The translations under genes were made by a program, and so were the position numbers. 25,538 nt of DNA from the NCBI GenBank assembly GCA_045617105.1, contig JAZLHW010000204.1, forward strand, positions 1 through 25,538, given 5' to 3'. Positions 7,172 through 15,337 of the stretch are shown piece by piece; the first letter of the stretch is position 1; every line of letters starts with the position of its first letter. Source of the DNA: CALELM01 sp045617105 (GTDB lineage: Bacteria > Bacillota > Negativicutes > Selenomonadales > Selenomonadaceae). The notes below the pieces were generated by a model. It was given only the letters and a program-made list of their open reading frames with translations, had not been told where the DNA came from and ran no database searches.

Positions 7172-7322
7172 TATAACGAAGCTAAAGATGTCCCCGTCTT
7201 CAACAGCTTGCTGTAAGTGGGGGACATCAAATTTTAACAAGCGGTGAGCATATCTCCCGCTTCGTTGAAACGCAACTTGGAGGGAAAATGCTTATGGCAT
7301 TTTCTTGAACAATGGCGTTATA
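7172..7322 (+). repeat. Dispersed multi-hairpin repeat, copy 1
   Basis: This 151-bp element is bounded by inverted TATAACG / CGTTATA ends and is about 89% identical, by hand alignment, to 15338-15486, which lies in the opposite orientation. It contains a perfect 9-bp stem (7187-7195 with 7220-7228), a small CAGC/GCTG hairpin inside that loop, and a perfect 8-bp hairpin with a five-base loop (7284-7291 with 7297-7304). The flanking TA on each side could be a target duplication. Short open frames inside are shared by both copies only because the DNA is similar. It looks like a MITE or a structured intergenic repeat. Confidence 0.8.
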
Positions 7323-7334
7323 AGATATTGGACA

Positions 7335-7367
7335 TAAAAAAACGCCATCTCGCAAAAGATGACGTTT
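7335..7367 (-). terminator. Rho-independent terminator after ogt
   Basis: On the minus strand an 11-bp stem with one mismatch (7367-7357 with 7350-7340) and a six-base loop is followed by a run of T. It closes the pncB-aroE-ogt unit about 85 bases after the ogt stop, immediately before repeat copy 1. Confidence 0.8.
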
Positions 7368-7450
7368 CATACCTCAAATACCCTATATCCATGGTATTGA
7401 TCCAATTCTATTACATTTACATTCCCCTGCAGCCGAAACTGTCCCATGTT

Positions 7451-7954
7451 TTAACTTTGATTGCAGCATCTCGACTGTTCTATACACAAGAGCTTTTTCT
7501 TTACTTCTATTCCTCCATCAGCAGAATATCCCGTCATACTTCCATCTTTTCCAACCACTCGATGGCACGGAATGATAATTTGCACTGGATTTTTTCCAAC
7601 CGCTTGACCAACGGCTCGAACTGCCTGCGGTTTTCCCAAAGCCTTTGCAATATCTCCATAGGTACGAACTGCTCCATAAGGAATCTTTCTTAACTGTGTC
7701 CACACCTCTAATTGAAAATCTGAGCCGCACAGCTTCAACGGTAACGTAAAATGTTTTCTTTTTCCAGAAAAATATTCATCCAATTCCCGCACTGCTTGAT
7801 TTGCAATTGGCGGAACTGCCCCCTTGCTCGTGTGCTTTTCCATCTTCACAGGGTGATAAATCAATTCCATGATTCTCATTCCATCCGTAACAATTTCTAC
7901 GGAAGAATTTTTTAATGGGCAAATAACGACCTTCTCTTTGCTCCCCACATCCAA
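7451..7954 (-). CDS. ogt: Methylated-DNA--[protein]-cysteine S-methyltransferase
   Basis: This suicide repair protein moves the alkyl group from O6-alkylguanine in DNA to its own cysteine. The 167-residue product has an N-terminal ribonuclease-like domain (about 1-75) and the C-terminal alkyltransferase domain. The latter shows FQLEVWTQLRKIPYGAVRTYGDIA (80-103, written here in family terms as the helix-turn-helix region), the RAVGQAVGKNP segment and IIPCHRVV with acceptor Cys130. The length fits Ogt/MGMT rather than Ada. The start is TTG at 7954 behind GGAGATCGTT. It begins 19 bases after aroE and is the last gene before a terminator, so it is probably made constitutively with that unit. Confidence 0.93.
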   Translation of the reverse strand: MDVGSKEKVVICPLKNSSVEIVTDGMRIMELIYHPVKMEKHTSKGAVPPIANQAVRELDEYFSGKRKHFTLPLKLCGSDFQLEVWTQLRKIPYGAVRTYGDIAKALGKPQAVRAVGQAVGKNPVQIIIPCHRVVGKDGSMTGYSADGGIEVKKKLLCIEQSRCCNQS

Positions 7955-7972
7955 AACGATCTCCGCCTCTCC

Positions 7973-8830
7973 TTATGAAGTTCCCTGCAAATATTCTCTT
8001 AATGCTGACTTCATGGATTCAACATCAGGCAAAATCCCCGTCCAAAGCCGAAATGCCTCCGCTCCTTGCCCCGCAAGCATCCCTTCTCCATTCAATATAT
8101 CAAAACCAGCTTCCTTGGCCTTTCTCAATAATTTTGTTTCCGCAGGTGTATAGATAATATCATAAACCAATGCACCCTTTTTTAGTCGAGATAGATCTAC
8201 GAAAGGCATCTGTTCCACATTGGGATACATTCCCAGAGGTGTCGTATTTACAAGCAAATCCGTTTCCCCTAAATTTTTAAGAAAAACATCATCTTCCCAA
8301 GGCAACACCTCAACATCTGCATAGTGACAGAAAAAATCTGCTAGGGGTTTTGCTTTTGCAACATTTCGTACCCCCAACCGAATCCGTGCCGCCTTCCCTT
8401 TTATCAGGCTCCAAATGACAGCTCTTGCAGCACCGCCAGCCCCCAACACAGAAACACTTTTTCCTTTTGGCTGAAATCCCTTTCTCAGCAATGCATCCAT
8501 AAAACCAGCCGCATCGGTATTATAGCCTACAAGATATCCATCCTCATTTACGATGGTATTCACAGCACCGATGATCTTTGCATCTTCATCAATTCTATCC
8601 AAATATTCTATGACAGAAGTTTTGTGCGGTATCGTTACATTGATTCCCCGAATTTGAAATGCACGAATCCCCTCTACAGCCTCTTTCAGCTGTTCAGGCT
8701 TAACAGGAAATGCTACATATGTGTAGTCCAACCCCTCTTTTTTCAAAGCCGTATTCTGTAAGACCGGAGACAAGGAATGTGCGATGGGATATCCAATTAC
8801 CCCAAGGTTCTTCGTATTTCCCGTAATCAT
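7973..8830 (-). CDS. aroE: Shikimate dehydrogenase
   Basis: AroE reduces 3-dehydroshikimate to shikimate with NADPH (fourth step to chorismate). From the ATG at 8830 the product is 285 residues, normal for the family. The N-terminal substrate domain has GVIGYPIAHSLSP (10-22), NVTIPHK with catalytic Lys70, and GYNTDAAGF with Asp106. The nucleotide-binding loop is GAGGAARA (130-137), followed by NTTPLGM and a GEGMLAGQGAEAF segment. An upstream TTG at 8845 overlaps the pncB stop, but AGAGGT lies seven bases before the ATG, which fixes the start. It is separated from aroC-aroK-aroB by the pilus cluster. Confidence 0.96.
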   Translation of the reverse strand: MITGNTKNLGVIGYPIAHSLSPVLQNTALKKEGLDYTYVAFPVKPEQLKEAVEGIRAFQIRGINVTIPHKTSVIEYLDRIDEDAKIIGAVNTIVNEDGYLVGYNTDAAGFMDALLRKGFQPKGKSVSVLGAGGAARAVIWSLIKGKAARIRLGVRNVAKAKPLADFFCHYADVEVLPWEDDVFLKNLGETDLLVNTTPLGMYPNVEQMPFVDLSRLKKGALVYDIIYTPAETKLLRKAKEAGFDILNGEGMLAGQGAEAFRLWTGILPDVESMKSALREYLQGTS

Positions 8831-8841
8831 GTATCTACCTC

Positions 8842-10299
8842 TCAAGTATGTTGCTTTCGTGTTTCGTGTAAAAGGCTCATCTTCAAATCATAATAATCTG
8901 GTGTCATGTCAAGATAATGGCGATGTGGATTTTCAAATCGTTGTTCTTCTTCCCAAATTTCATGATTCAGTTGTTCTTTTACATAATCACGAATTTCATC
9001 CAGCTTAGGCAGTTTTTCGACACGTTTTCCATTCCTGACATAAAGCTTGCGAAGATTCCTCACCGTACATCCATCAAAAGAACGATTCTTCCACGGCTTC
9101 TGAGGATCAACATAGCGATAAGGGCTTGACATATCAACCGTCTCTCCGCAAATCGCCAAAAGATCAGCCACAGCATGCCCGTCCTTGTCATAGACACGGT
9201 AAACGTCTTTAAGTCCTGGATTCGTAATCTTTTCCACATTCTCAGAAACCTTTATACGAGGCAAAAAGGTTCCGTTTTCACCAACAGCAGACAGCTTATA
9301 GACTGCACCAAAAACAGGCTGTGACTTTGCTGTAATCAAACGTTCCCCAACACCAAAGCTGTCAATGCAAGCTCCTTGCCCTAAAAGAGAGGTTATCGTA
9401 AATTCATCCAAACTGTTTGATACAACGATCTTGCAATCCTCAAGCCCTGCTTCATCCAACATCATACGCACACGTTTGGATAAATATGCCAAATCGCCAG
9501 AATCAATACGTATCCCCTTAAGCCTCTTTCCCATAGGTTCCAAAACTTCCTTTGCCACTCGAATAGCATTAGGAATTCCAGAGTGTATCACATCATAGGT
9601 ATCTACCAAAAATACCGTAGAATCCGGATAGACCTCCGCATACTTCTTAAATGCCTCAAATTCATCACCAAAAAACATGACCCAGCTATGTGCCATTGTT
9701 CCGCTGACAGGAATCCCAAACATTTGACCAGCCGATACTGTAGCAGTTCCAACCACTCCTCCAATATAAGCAGCCCTCGCTCCATAAGTTGCCGCATCCA
9801 TATTATGCGCCCTACGTGCACCAAAATCAGATACCGCTCTCCCAGCCGCCGCCCTTACAATACGTCTTGCTTTGGTAGCAATCAAGGATTGATGGTTTAT
9901 TTGTGCTAAAATTGCAGTTTCCACTAACTGTGCATCAATAAGAGAAGCTACCACGGTAAGCACAGGCTCATCGGGGTACATGACAGTTCCTTCTGCAAAA
10001 GCATAAATATCTCCCTTGAACTCAAAATTTGCTAAGTATTGAAGGAATTCTTCAGAAAACAAGTTTTGCTTACGAAAATAATCAATATCCTCATTTGAGA
10101 ACTTCATGTTTTCCACATATTCAATTACTTGTTCCAATCCCGCAAAAATAGCAAAACCACCCTTATCTGGATTTTGACGATAGAATACATCAAAGACAAC
10201 CTTGGTATCCGTATTGCAATCCTGAAAATAACCATTTGCCATGGTCATCTCATAAAAATCCATCATCATACTGATATTGCGCTTATCAAACTGTGTCAT
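8842..10299 (-). CDS. pncB: Nicotinate phosphoribosyltransferase
   Basis: The enzyme joins nicotinate and PRPP to give nicotinate mononucleotide, coupled to ATP hydrolysis, in NAD salvage (Preiss-Handler pathway). The 485-residue length matches the long bacterial/human-like class. Recognised segments are the N-terminal DFYEMTMANGYF (14-25), VSDFGARRAHNMDAA (156-170), SGTMAHSWVMFFGDEFEAF (199-217) with the conserved histidine that is phosphorylated in this family, FLVDTYD (230-236) and GIRIDSGDL (262-270). A GGGAG ribosome binding site precedes the ATG at 10299. It leads the pncB-aroE-ogt unit, with aroE starting 11 bases after its stop. Confidence 0.95.
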   Translation of the reverse strand: MTQFDKRNISMMMDFYEMTMANGYFQDCNTDTKVVFDVFYRQNPDKGGFAIFAGLEQVIEYVENMKFSNEDIDYFRKQNLFSEEFLQYLANFEFKGDIYAFAEGTVMYPDEPVLTVVASLIDAQLVETAILAQINHQSLIATKARRIVRAAAGRAVSDFGARRAHNMDAATYGARAAYIGGVVGTATVSAGQMFGIPVSGTMAHSWVMFFGDEFEAFKKYAEVYPDSTVFLVDTYDVIHSGIPNAIRVAKEVLEPMGKRLKGIRIDSGDLAYLSKRVRMMLDEAGLEDCKIVVSNSLDEFTITSLLGQGACIDSFGVGERLITAKSQPVFGAVYKLSAVGENGTFLPRIKVSENVEKITNPGLKDVYRVYDKDGHAVADLLAICGETVDMSSPYRYVDPQKPWKNRSFDGCTVRNLRKLYVRNGKRVEKLPKLDEIRDYVKEQLNHEIWEEEQRFENPHRHYLDMTPDYYDLKMSLLHETRKQHT

Positions 10300-10403
10300 A
10301 AAAGACTCCCATCTCTCAAGTCAGATTCATTATCTTTCCATAAAAACCTATAACGCTTTTTCTTTCAAACAGAAAAATTACCTGCTCCATCCTCCTCAAA
10401 CAA

Positions 10404-10432
10404 ATTATACAACTTTTCGATTCATAAGTAAA
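10404..10432 (-). promoter_or_regulatory. Candidate promoter for pncB-aroE-ogt
   Basis: On the minus strand TTTACT (10432-10427) and a perfect TATAAT (10409-10404) are spaced by 17 bases. Transcription would start near 10397, about 100 bases before the pncB ATG. The rest of the 394-base gap between pncB and rpmB shows only the rpmB promoter and a doubtful 65-codon open frame. Confidence 0.55.
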
Positions 10433-10606
10433 AGTGCTGCCAAGAAGTTTCGACATTTCCCAATCTGCTAATTCAAAGATACAGATATTTCCGAGCGTAT
10501 GTTCCATCATCATTGCTGGAAGCTATCCGTACCGATTTTATCAATACACAGTCTGACAAACGTTGCCAAAATACCGTCAAGGTGTCAAGGTAAAATACAG
10601 AAAGCC

Positions 10607-10635
10607 TTGCATTGGTCAACTAAATATGATAAAAT
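10607..10635 (+). promoter_or_regulatory. Promoter for rpmB with extended -10
   Basis: On the plus strand TTGCAT (10607-10612) and TAAAAT (10630-10635) are spaced by 17 bases, with TGA just before the -10 hexamer giving an extended -10. The start would be near 10642, about 50 bases upstream of the rpmB ATG. Confidence 0.65.
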
Positions 10636-10693
10636 ACTCTCGTTATGTATGTGAGTTTGTGCTCCATATATATTAGAATAGGAGGTGTGTCAC

Positions 10694-10885
10694 ATGGCAT
10701 GTGTTTGCGAGGTTTGCGCAAAGGGTGTAATGGCAGGTATGAATGTCAGCCATTCCCATTTAAAGACAAAGCGTAGCTGGAAGCCAAACATTCAGCGCGT
10801 GCGTGCGGTTGTTGATGGCGAAGTAAAGCGTATCAATGTTTGCACTCGTTGCTTGCGTTCCGGTAAGGTTCAGCGCGCTCTTTAA
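10694..10885 (+). CDS. rpmB: Ribosomal protein L28 (zinc-binding type)
   Basis: L28 is a small protein of the 50S subunit. The 63-residue product has the family HSHLKTKRSWKPNIQ segment (about 20-34) and ends with CTRCLRSGKV. Two Cys-x2-Cys pairs (CEVC near 5-8 and CTRC near 50-53) make it the zinc-binding form. The ATG at 10694 follows a strong GGAGGTGT ribosome binding site; a GTG at 10685 in the same frame lies inside that site and is rejected. It is the only clear plus-strand gene in the window and converges on the 64-residue membrane protein gene, with a shared palindromic terminator between them. Confidence 0.97.
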   Translation: MACVCEVCAKGVMAGMNVSHSHLKTKRSWKPNIQRVRAVVDGEVKRINVCTRCLRSGKVQRAL

Positions 10886-10922
10886 TCTGATTCTTGCGCA
10901 AGTGTCAGAAACCGATATATCG

Positions 10923-10964
10923 TAAAATAAGCGTATCCCATAGCTATGGGATACGCTTATTTTA
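10923..10964. terminator. Perfect 42-bp palindrome, bidirectional terminator
   Basis: The sequence is fully self-complementary around 10943/10944, with A-rich left and T-rich right flanks. Either strand therefore gives a long GC-containing hairpin ending in U residues. It lies between the convergent rpmB (38 bases after its stop) and the 64-residue membrane protein gene (stop at 10969). Confidence 0.9.
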
Positions 10965-10968
10965 TTTA

Positions 10969-11163
10969 TCATCGATTAAAAATATTGCGTATGATCTTAA
11001 TAGCAAGCCTGCCAAACAGATAGAAAACAGCAATTTCAATAACGATCCATAAAATCGAAAAAGCAGAACTCAAACAAAAAATTGCTATCTTGAAAGCGAT
11101 CCACCCAATTACCACGACTGCCGCTCCTGCAGCAATTTTTTCCAAAGTATTTCCTGAACCCAT
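10969..11163 (-). CDS. Small hypothetical membrane protein
   Basis: I do not recognise this 64-residue protein. It has two hydrophobic stretches (about 11-31 and 35-52) and a basic C-terminal tail (RLAIKIIRNIFNR), so it is probably an inner-membrane hairpin protein. The ATG at 11163 has a good ribosome binding site (GGGAGGAAA, about eight bases away), which supports real translation. It starts 58 bases after the pepD stop on the same strand and ends at the bidirectional terminator, so it is likely co-transcribed with pepD. No function is inferred. Confidence 0.65.
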   Translation of the reverse strand: MGSGNTLEKIAAGAAVVVIGWIAFKIAIFCLSSAFSILWIVIEIAVFYLFGRLAIKIIRNIFNR

Positions 11164-11221
11164 TTTCTATTTCCTCCCATATACCCATCATGCAACTTAC
11201 AAACTCAGTTTTCAAACATGC

Positions 11222-12673
11222 TCAAGTCTCATGCTTCGATAATCTGCGAATTGTTTCCATTATCAATTCCACCTGAGGCTTAACTGTCGATAACAATAAT
11301 CGTTCCTTCGGAGTATGAATATCTTTTGTCGTAACCCCAATGGATACAATATCAAGCTTTGGATTTTTTTTATAATGCCAACCACATTCCAAGCCAGCAT
11401 GAATCGTTTTTACAAGCATCTCACGGCCTGTCTGCTCTTGAAAGATCTTTGGCATCAATTTCACAAGCCTGCTATTCGGATTTTCTTTCCAGCCATGTGA
11501 TTTTCCCGAAATAGAAACCTCGAATCCAGTCATTTCTCCGACAGTTTCTGCAATCTGGCAAAATTCCTCTATCTTTTGATCTACTGCAGAACGAGGCAAA
11601 AAAGATACCGTCATTCTTTCTTGTTCCATTCGCACTGTTCCAAGATTTGCTGAGGTCTCCACTAGCTCTGGATTTAAAGGACTCATGGAATAGACACCTG
11701 TATGCAGAATCGTTAAAAGCTGCAAAAGCTGTTTCATATCTTCCTTTGCAAATACTTCTGAAACGTCCTTTTCGGGAAATACACTTATTCTTACGCAATC
11801 TGCAATTCCATACATCTCATGAAATCGAGCTTCCTGACCTTCCAAAATTCTTTTTATCGTTTTTTCCGATAAATCTGTCTGAATTACCGCACTAGCTTCC
11901 GAAGGAATTGCATTTCGCGCAGTCCCTCCTTCTGCAAAACGAAGCTCCACATTTCCTTCTTTTTGAAGTGCTAAAATAGCCAATGCCAAGGTTCGTATTG
12001 CATTGCCTCGACCGTCACCGATTCTTTCACCTGAATGTCCGCCTTTCAAGCCATCTACGCAAATACGATATGCAGAAGGACATGTCGCAGGAACAAAATG
12101 TATACTACGATTAAAATCTATGGTTACATTGCCAGCGGAACCAACCGTCAAAACATCATAATCCTCAGAATCACAATTCAGCAGATACTCCGCATCCAAA
12201 AGATATTTTTCGTGCAAATACTCTGCACCACTCATTCCCTGTTCCTCATCTACAGTAAAAATTGCACGAAGAGGACCATGCTCCTTTAGATTTTTTAGAA
12301 TATATAAAATTTCTGCTATCCCAATACCGTCATCTGCGCCCAAACTTGTTCCTTTTGCTGACAAATATCCATCCTTGCGTACCACTTGAATGGAATCTTT
12401 TAAAGCATCATACAAAACGCCTTGCTCCGCCACACAAACCATATCCATGTGGCTTTGCAAAATAATACGTGCCGAATCCTCGTATCCCTTTGTTGCTGGT
12501 TTATCCGCAATGATATTAAACCTCTCATCCTGCACTACATGCAAACCAAGATCCATAAGATAAAGCTTTAAAAAGTCACTAATTTTTTTTTCATGCCCAG
12601 ATGGTCTCGGTATCACAGACAACTTGCCAAATTCTTCCAAGACACCTTCTAAGATTGGTTCTTTGTTCTCCAT
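11222..12673 (-). CDS. pepD: Aminoacyl-histidine dipeptidase / beta-Ala-His dipeptidase (M20C)
   Basis: PepD is a cytoplasmic di-zinc dipeptidase of broad specificity, named for Xaa-His (carnosine-type) dipeptides. The 483-residue length is typical. Metal and catalytic residues are visible as QSHMDMV (His75, Asp77), GADDGIG (Asp114/115), DEEQGMSGA (Glu143/144) and NCDSED (near 165-170). A central lid domain begins around 210, and HAGLECG (near 416-422) is the C-terminal metal-site region. The ATG at 12673 follows GGGGAG by six bases. It lies just after the sepF terminator; no independent promoter is obvious downstream of that hairpin, so it may depend on read-through. Confidence 0.93.
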   Translation of the reverse strand: MENKEPILEGVLEEFGKLSVIPRPSGHEKKISDFLKLYLMDLGLHVVQDERFNIIADKPATKGYEDSARIILQSHMDMVCVAEQGVLYDALKDSIQVVRKDGYLSAKGTSLGADDGIGIAEILYILKNLKEHGPLRAIFTVDEEQGMSGAEYLHEKYLLDAEYLLNCDSEDYDVLTVGSAGNVTIDFNRSIHFVPATCPSAYRICVDGLKGGHSGERIGDGRGNAIRTLALAILALQKEGNVELRFAEGGTARNAIPSEASAVIQTDLSEKTIKRILEGQEARFHEMYGIADCVRISVFPEKDVSEVFAKEDMKQLLQLLTILHTGVYSMSPLNPELVETSANLGTVRMEQERMTVSFLPRSAVDQKIEEFCQIAETVGEMTGFEVSISGKSHGWKENPNSRLVKLMPKIFQEQTGREMLVKTIHAGLECGWHYKKNPKLDIVSIGVTTKDIHTPKERLLLSTVKPQVELIMETIRRLSKHET

Positions 12674-12687
12674 AAAAAATCTCCCCT

Positions 12688-12725
12688 AAAAAGAAAGCAA
12701 AGCAATCACAAAAGACTGCTTTGCT
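12688..12725 (-). terminator. Rho-independent terminator after sepF
   Basis: On the minus strand a perfect 9-bp AGCAAAGCA stem (12725-12717 with 12704-12696) and 12-base loop is followed by TTCTTTTT. It lies 18 bases after the sepF stop and before pepD. Termination may be partial, because no separate pepD promoter was found after it. Confidence 0.75.
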
Positions 12726-12742
12726 GCTTATACATATTACCA

Positions 12743-13252
12743 TCAATCTACCAACGCCATAACTTCAGCATCCGTAATATCAACGCCTGCCGGAACATAA
12801 AGAACAATACTGCGAGTAATGCGGCGGGCATCCCCACCCGACACATAACATACACCATTTACAAAATCACAAATACGTCGCTGCAACGGCTTGTCCACCT
12901 TGTCATAATTAACAACGATCGACTTCTTTTCCTTTAAGTCATCTGCCATTTCAACAACCTGTTGGTACTCCGTAGGAACGTACACCTGAACCTTCATCTC
13001 CGGAATTTTGGTCGTATGAACAGTAAGCTGAGGCTTAACAGGCTTTACCTTCTCCGCTGCAGTCTCCCGCTGAGACTCATACGAACCCGGATACGGCACT
13101 GTCCCATAATTTACCGCCATCTTCTCTTCATAAACTTGCTGCCTTGCCGACCTTTGAACTGTTTCCTGCTTCTTTACCGATTCATCTTCCACTTCCACGA
13201 CAACATCTTCTATTGGCATGATTAAATCAGTAATCTTCCTCCACCAATCCAT
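12743..13252 (-). CDS. sepF: Cell division protein SepF
   Basis: SepF anchors FtsZ to the membrane and bundles or aligns protofilaments at the septum in Gram-positive lineages. The 169-residue product has an N-terminal amphipathic membrane-targeting helix (MDWWRKITDLIMPI), a variable linker of about 70 residues, and the SepF core (about 86-169). The core contains KSIVVNYDKVDKPLQRRICD and FVNGVCYVSGGDARRI, with a final LYVPAGVDI strand. The start is ATG 13252 after a purine-rich AAGGGCGAGAGG stretch. The gene stands alone between typA and pepD, away from the usual ylm/ftsZ cluster, with its own promoter and terminator. Confidence 0.93.
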   Translation of the reverse strand: MDWWRKITDLIMPIEDVVVEVEDESVKKQETVQRSARQQVYEEKMAVNYGTVPYPGSYESQRETAAEKVKPVKPQLTVHTTKIPEMKVQVYVPTEYQQVVEMADDLKEKKSIVVNYDKVDKPLQRRICDFVNGVCYVSGGDARRITRSIVLYVPAGVDITDAEVMALVD

Positions 13253-13332
13253 TGACCTCTCGCCCTTCTAAAATGTTATTATTTCCCACCTAGAACTAAA
13301 GAATAAAAAATATATATGATTTCATCACTCAT

Positions 13333-13361
13333 ATTCTACCATATCTTGTGAAAAAAAGCAA
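13333..13361 (-). promoter_or_regulatory. sepF promoter embedded in the typA terminator
   Basis: On the minus strand TTGCTT (13361-13356) and TAGAAT (13338-13333) are spaced by 17 bases, with TGG before the -10 (extended -10). The -35 hexamer falls in the 3' arm of the typA terminator hairpin. The start would be near 13326, giving a leader of about 70 bases. Confidence 0.6.
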
Positions 13362-13407
13362 AAGTCCTGTAAAGAATTTTTTATTTTCCTTATGGGACTT
13401 TTGCTTT
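13351..13407 (-). terminator. Rho-independent terminator after typA
   Basis: On the minus strand a perfect 13-bp stem (13407-13395 with 13367-13355) encloses a 27-base A/T-rich loop and runs into a T tract (13357-13351, part of which pairs in the stem). It lies seven bases after the typA stop. Confidence 0.85.
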
Positions 13408-13414
13408 ATTTTAA

Positions 13415-15232
13415 TTATTTGCGAGCATTTTTAGCAGCACGTCCACGAACTGTACGATCCAAAACAGCCTTACGCAAACGAATATTCTCCGGAGTTACCT
13501 CCACAAGCTCATCTTCATTGATGTATTCCAAAGCTTGTTCTAAGCTCAAGATACGAGGAGGCACTAAACGAATTGCCTCATCAGAAGATGACGTTCGCAT
13601 ATTGGAAACATTCTTTTTCTTGCAAGGATTGATGTCAATATCATTTTCTCTGGAATTTTCACCAACGATCATTCCTTCATAGACCTGTTGACCAGGAGAA
13701 ATGAACATCGTCCCGCGATCCTGCAATGTGAAAATGCCATATCCTGTTGTCTCTCCCTGCTCAAAGGCAACCAAAGAACCACGAGAACGCCCTGGTATAT
13801 CACCCTTATATGGAGCATATCCATGGAAAATATGATTCATGATGCCATTGCCCTTCGTATTGGTAAGTAGCTCTCCACGAAAACCTATCAAGCCACGTGC
13901 AGGGATCGTAAACTCAAGACGCATATACCCTGACGTTTCCGTCATGTTGGACAGCTCTGCCTTGCGAGTTCCCAAGCTTTCCATGACCGTTCCCATATAT
14001 TCCTGCGGAACCTCGACCGTCAAATTCTCAATTGGCTCGCAACGCTGCTCATGAATCGTCTTGTAAACAACCTCAGGCTTTCCAACCTGCAATTCATAAC
14101 CTTCACGGCGCATTTGCTCAATCAAGATAGAAAGGTGAAGCTCGCCGCGTCCAGAAACCTTAAATACGTCAGCAGAATCCGTTTCCTCAACACGCAATGC
14201 TACATTCGTTTCCACTTCTTTAAAGAGTCTGTCACGCAAATGACGAGAAGTAACAAACTGTCCCTCACGACCTGCAAATGGACTTGTATTAACACCAAAA
14301 GTCATGGAAAGCGTCGGCTCATCAATATTTATCGTCGGAAGTGCCTCTGGATTCTCAGCATCCGCTACTGTGTACCCAATACTGACATCGCCCAAACCAG
14401 TAAGAGCAACAATCTCTCCCATACCAGCTTCTTCCACTTCAACACGCTGCAATCCCTGATAAACAAAAACCTTGCCAATTCTAGCTTTTTTCTCTTGATC
14501 TCCGTCAATAACGACGACACTCTGATTGGGTTTTACCTTTCCTCGAATGATACGGCCAATCGCTACACGGCCAACATATTCATCTGCTTCCAATGTCGTA
14601 ACCATCATTTGGAGCGGACCTTCAGCATCGCCATGAGGAGCAGGTATCTCTTTAATAATCGTTTCCATCAACGGATCAAGATTATCATTCTCATCTTCCA
14701 TTTGATATTTTGCAATACCATCACGTGCCGTCGCATAAATAACAGGGAAATCCAACTGCTCATCATCTGCATCCAGTTCCATAAAAAGTTCGAGTACTTC
14801 ATCATAAACATCATCAACACGCTGATTGGGCTTGTCGATTTTATTTATAACAACAATTGGCTTAAGCTTCTGCTCCAATGCTTTTCGCAAAACATATTTA
14901 GTCTGCGGCATTGGTCCTTCGAATGCATCAACCAGCAAAAGAACGCCGTCAACCATATTAAGAACACGCTCTACCTCACCGCCAAAATCCGCATGACCAG
15001 GGGTGTCAACAATATTGATCTTCGTGTCATTGTACATGAGTGCTGTATTTTTCGATAGGATCGTGATACCACGTTCACGCTCAATATCTCCAGAATCCAT
15101 AACACGTTCCTCAACCTGTTCATTAGACCGAAAAACATGGCTCTGCTTCAACATAGCATCGACCAAGGTCGTCTTGCCATGGTCAACATGGGCAATGATC
15201 GCAATATTTCTCAATTTGTCGTTTGTACTCAC
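13415..15232 (-). CDS. typA: Ribosome-associated translational GTPase TypA/BipA
   Basis: TypA is an EF-G-like GTPase that binds the ribosome and supports 50S assembly and growth under stress. The 605-residue length is standard. The GTPase motifs are AHVDHGKTT (G1, 14-22), RERGITI (switch I), DTPGHADFGGEVERVL (G3) and NKIDKP (G4). They are followed by EF-Tu-like and EF-G-like domains and the TypA-specific C terminus (for example TNTKGNGIMNHIFHGYAPYK). The start is GTG 15232 behind GGGAGGTAA. It is a single-gene unit with its own promoter at 15330-15302 and terminator at its end. Confidence 0.97.
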   Translation of the reverse strand: MSTNDKLRNIAIIAHVDHGKTTLVDAMLKQSHVFRSNEQVEERVMDSGDIERERGITILSKNTALMYNDTKINIVDTPGHADFGGEVERVLNMVDGVLLLVDAFEGPMPQTKYVLRKALEQKLKPIVVINKIDKPNQRVDDVYDEVLELFMELDADDEQLDFPVIYATARDGIAKYQMEDENDNLDPLMETIIKEIPAPHGDAEGPLQMMVTTLEADEYVGRVAIGRIIRGKVKPNQSVVVIDGDQEKKARIGKVFVYQGLQRVEVEEAGMGEIVALTGLGDVSIGYTVADAENPEALPTINIDEPTLSMTFGVNTSPFAGREGQFVTSRHLRDRLFKEVETNVALRVEETDSADVFKVSGRGELHLSILIEQMRREGYELQVGKPEVVYKTIHEQRCEPIENLTVEVPQEYMGTVMESLGTRKAELSNMTETSGYMRLEFTIPARGLIGFRGELLTNTKGNGIMNHIFHGYAPYKGDIPGRSRGSLVAFEQGETTGYGIFTLQDRGTMFISPGQQVYEGMIVGENSRENDIDINPCKKKNVSNMRTSSSDEAIRLVPPRILSLEQALEYINEDELVEVTPENIRLRKAVLDRTVRGRAAKNARK

Positions 15233-15301
15233 TTAAACAATTACCTCCCAGTATAATAAAAAAGATACATAAAATGTATCCCCCAGTCTCAACAATATCT
15301 C

Positions 15302-15330
15302 ATATTAGTATAGACGCCTATAGTTGTCAA
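15302..15330 (-). promoter_or_regulatory. typA promoter next to repeat copy 2
   Basis: On the minus strand a perfect TTGACA (15330-15325) and TAATAT (15307-15302) are spaced by 17 bases. The -35 hexamer begins eight bases beyond the end of repeat copy 2. Transcription would start near 15295, about 65 bases before the typA GTG. Confidence 0.65.
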
Positions 15331-15337
15331 TATTTTT

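Noticed and set aside
7244..7693. 149-codon plus-strand open frame across repeat copy 1 and the end of ogt
   Set aside because: It reads antisense through ogt. Its similarity to the frame at 15327-15554 is due only to the shared repeat DNA.
10316..10513. 65-codon open frame upstream of pncB on the minus strand
   Set aside because: No ribosome binding site before its ATG codons, composition unlike a known protein, and it contains the best pncB promoter. An internal ATG directly abuts an AGGAGG stretch with no spacing. Not called as a gene.
12727..12754. Possible TTGGTA-16-TATAAG promoter for pepD
   Set aside because: It lies upstream of the sepF terminator, so a transcript from it would be stopped at 12725-12688 before reaching pepD.
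14051..15058. 335-codon plus-strand open frame opposite typA
   Set aside because: It is the antisense shadow of a clear TypA coding sequence, with low-complexity composition and no family pattern. The same holds for 19912-21072 and 19075-19899 opposite carB and 23359-24162 opposite pyrC.
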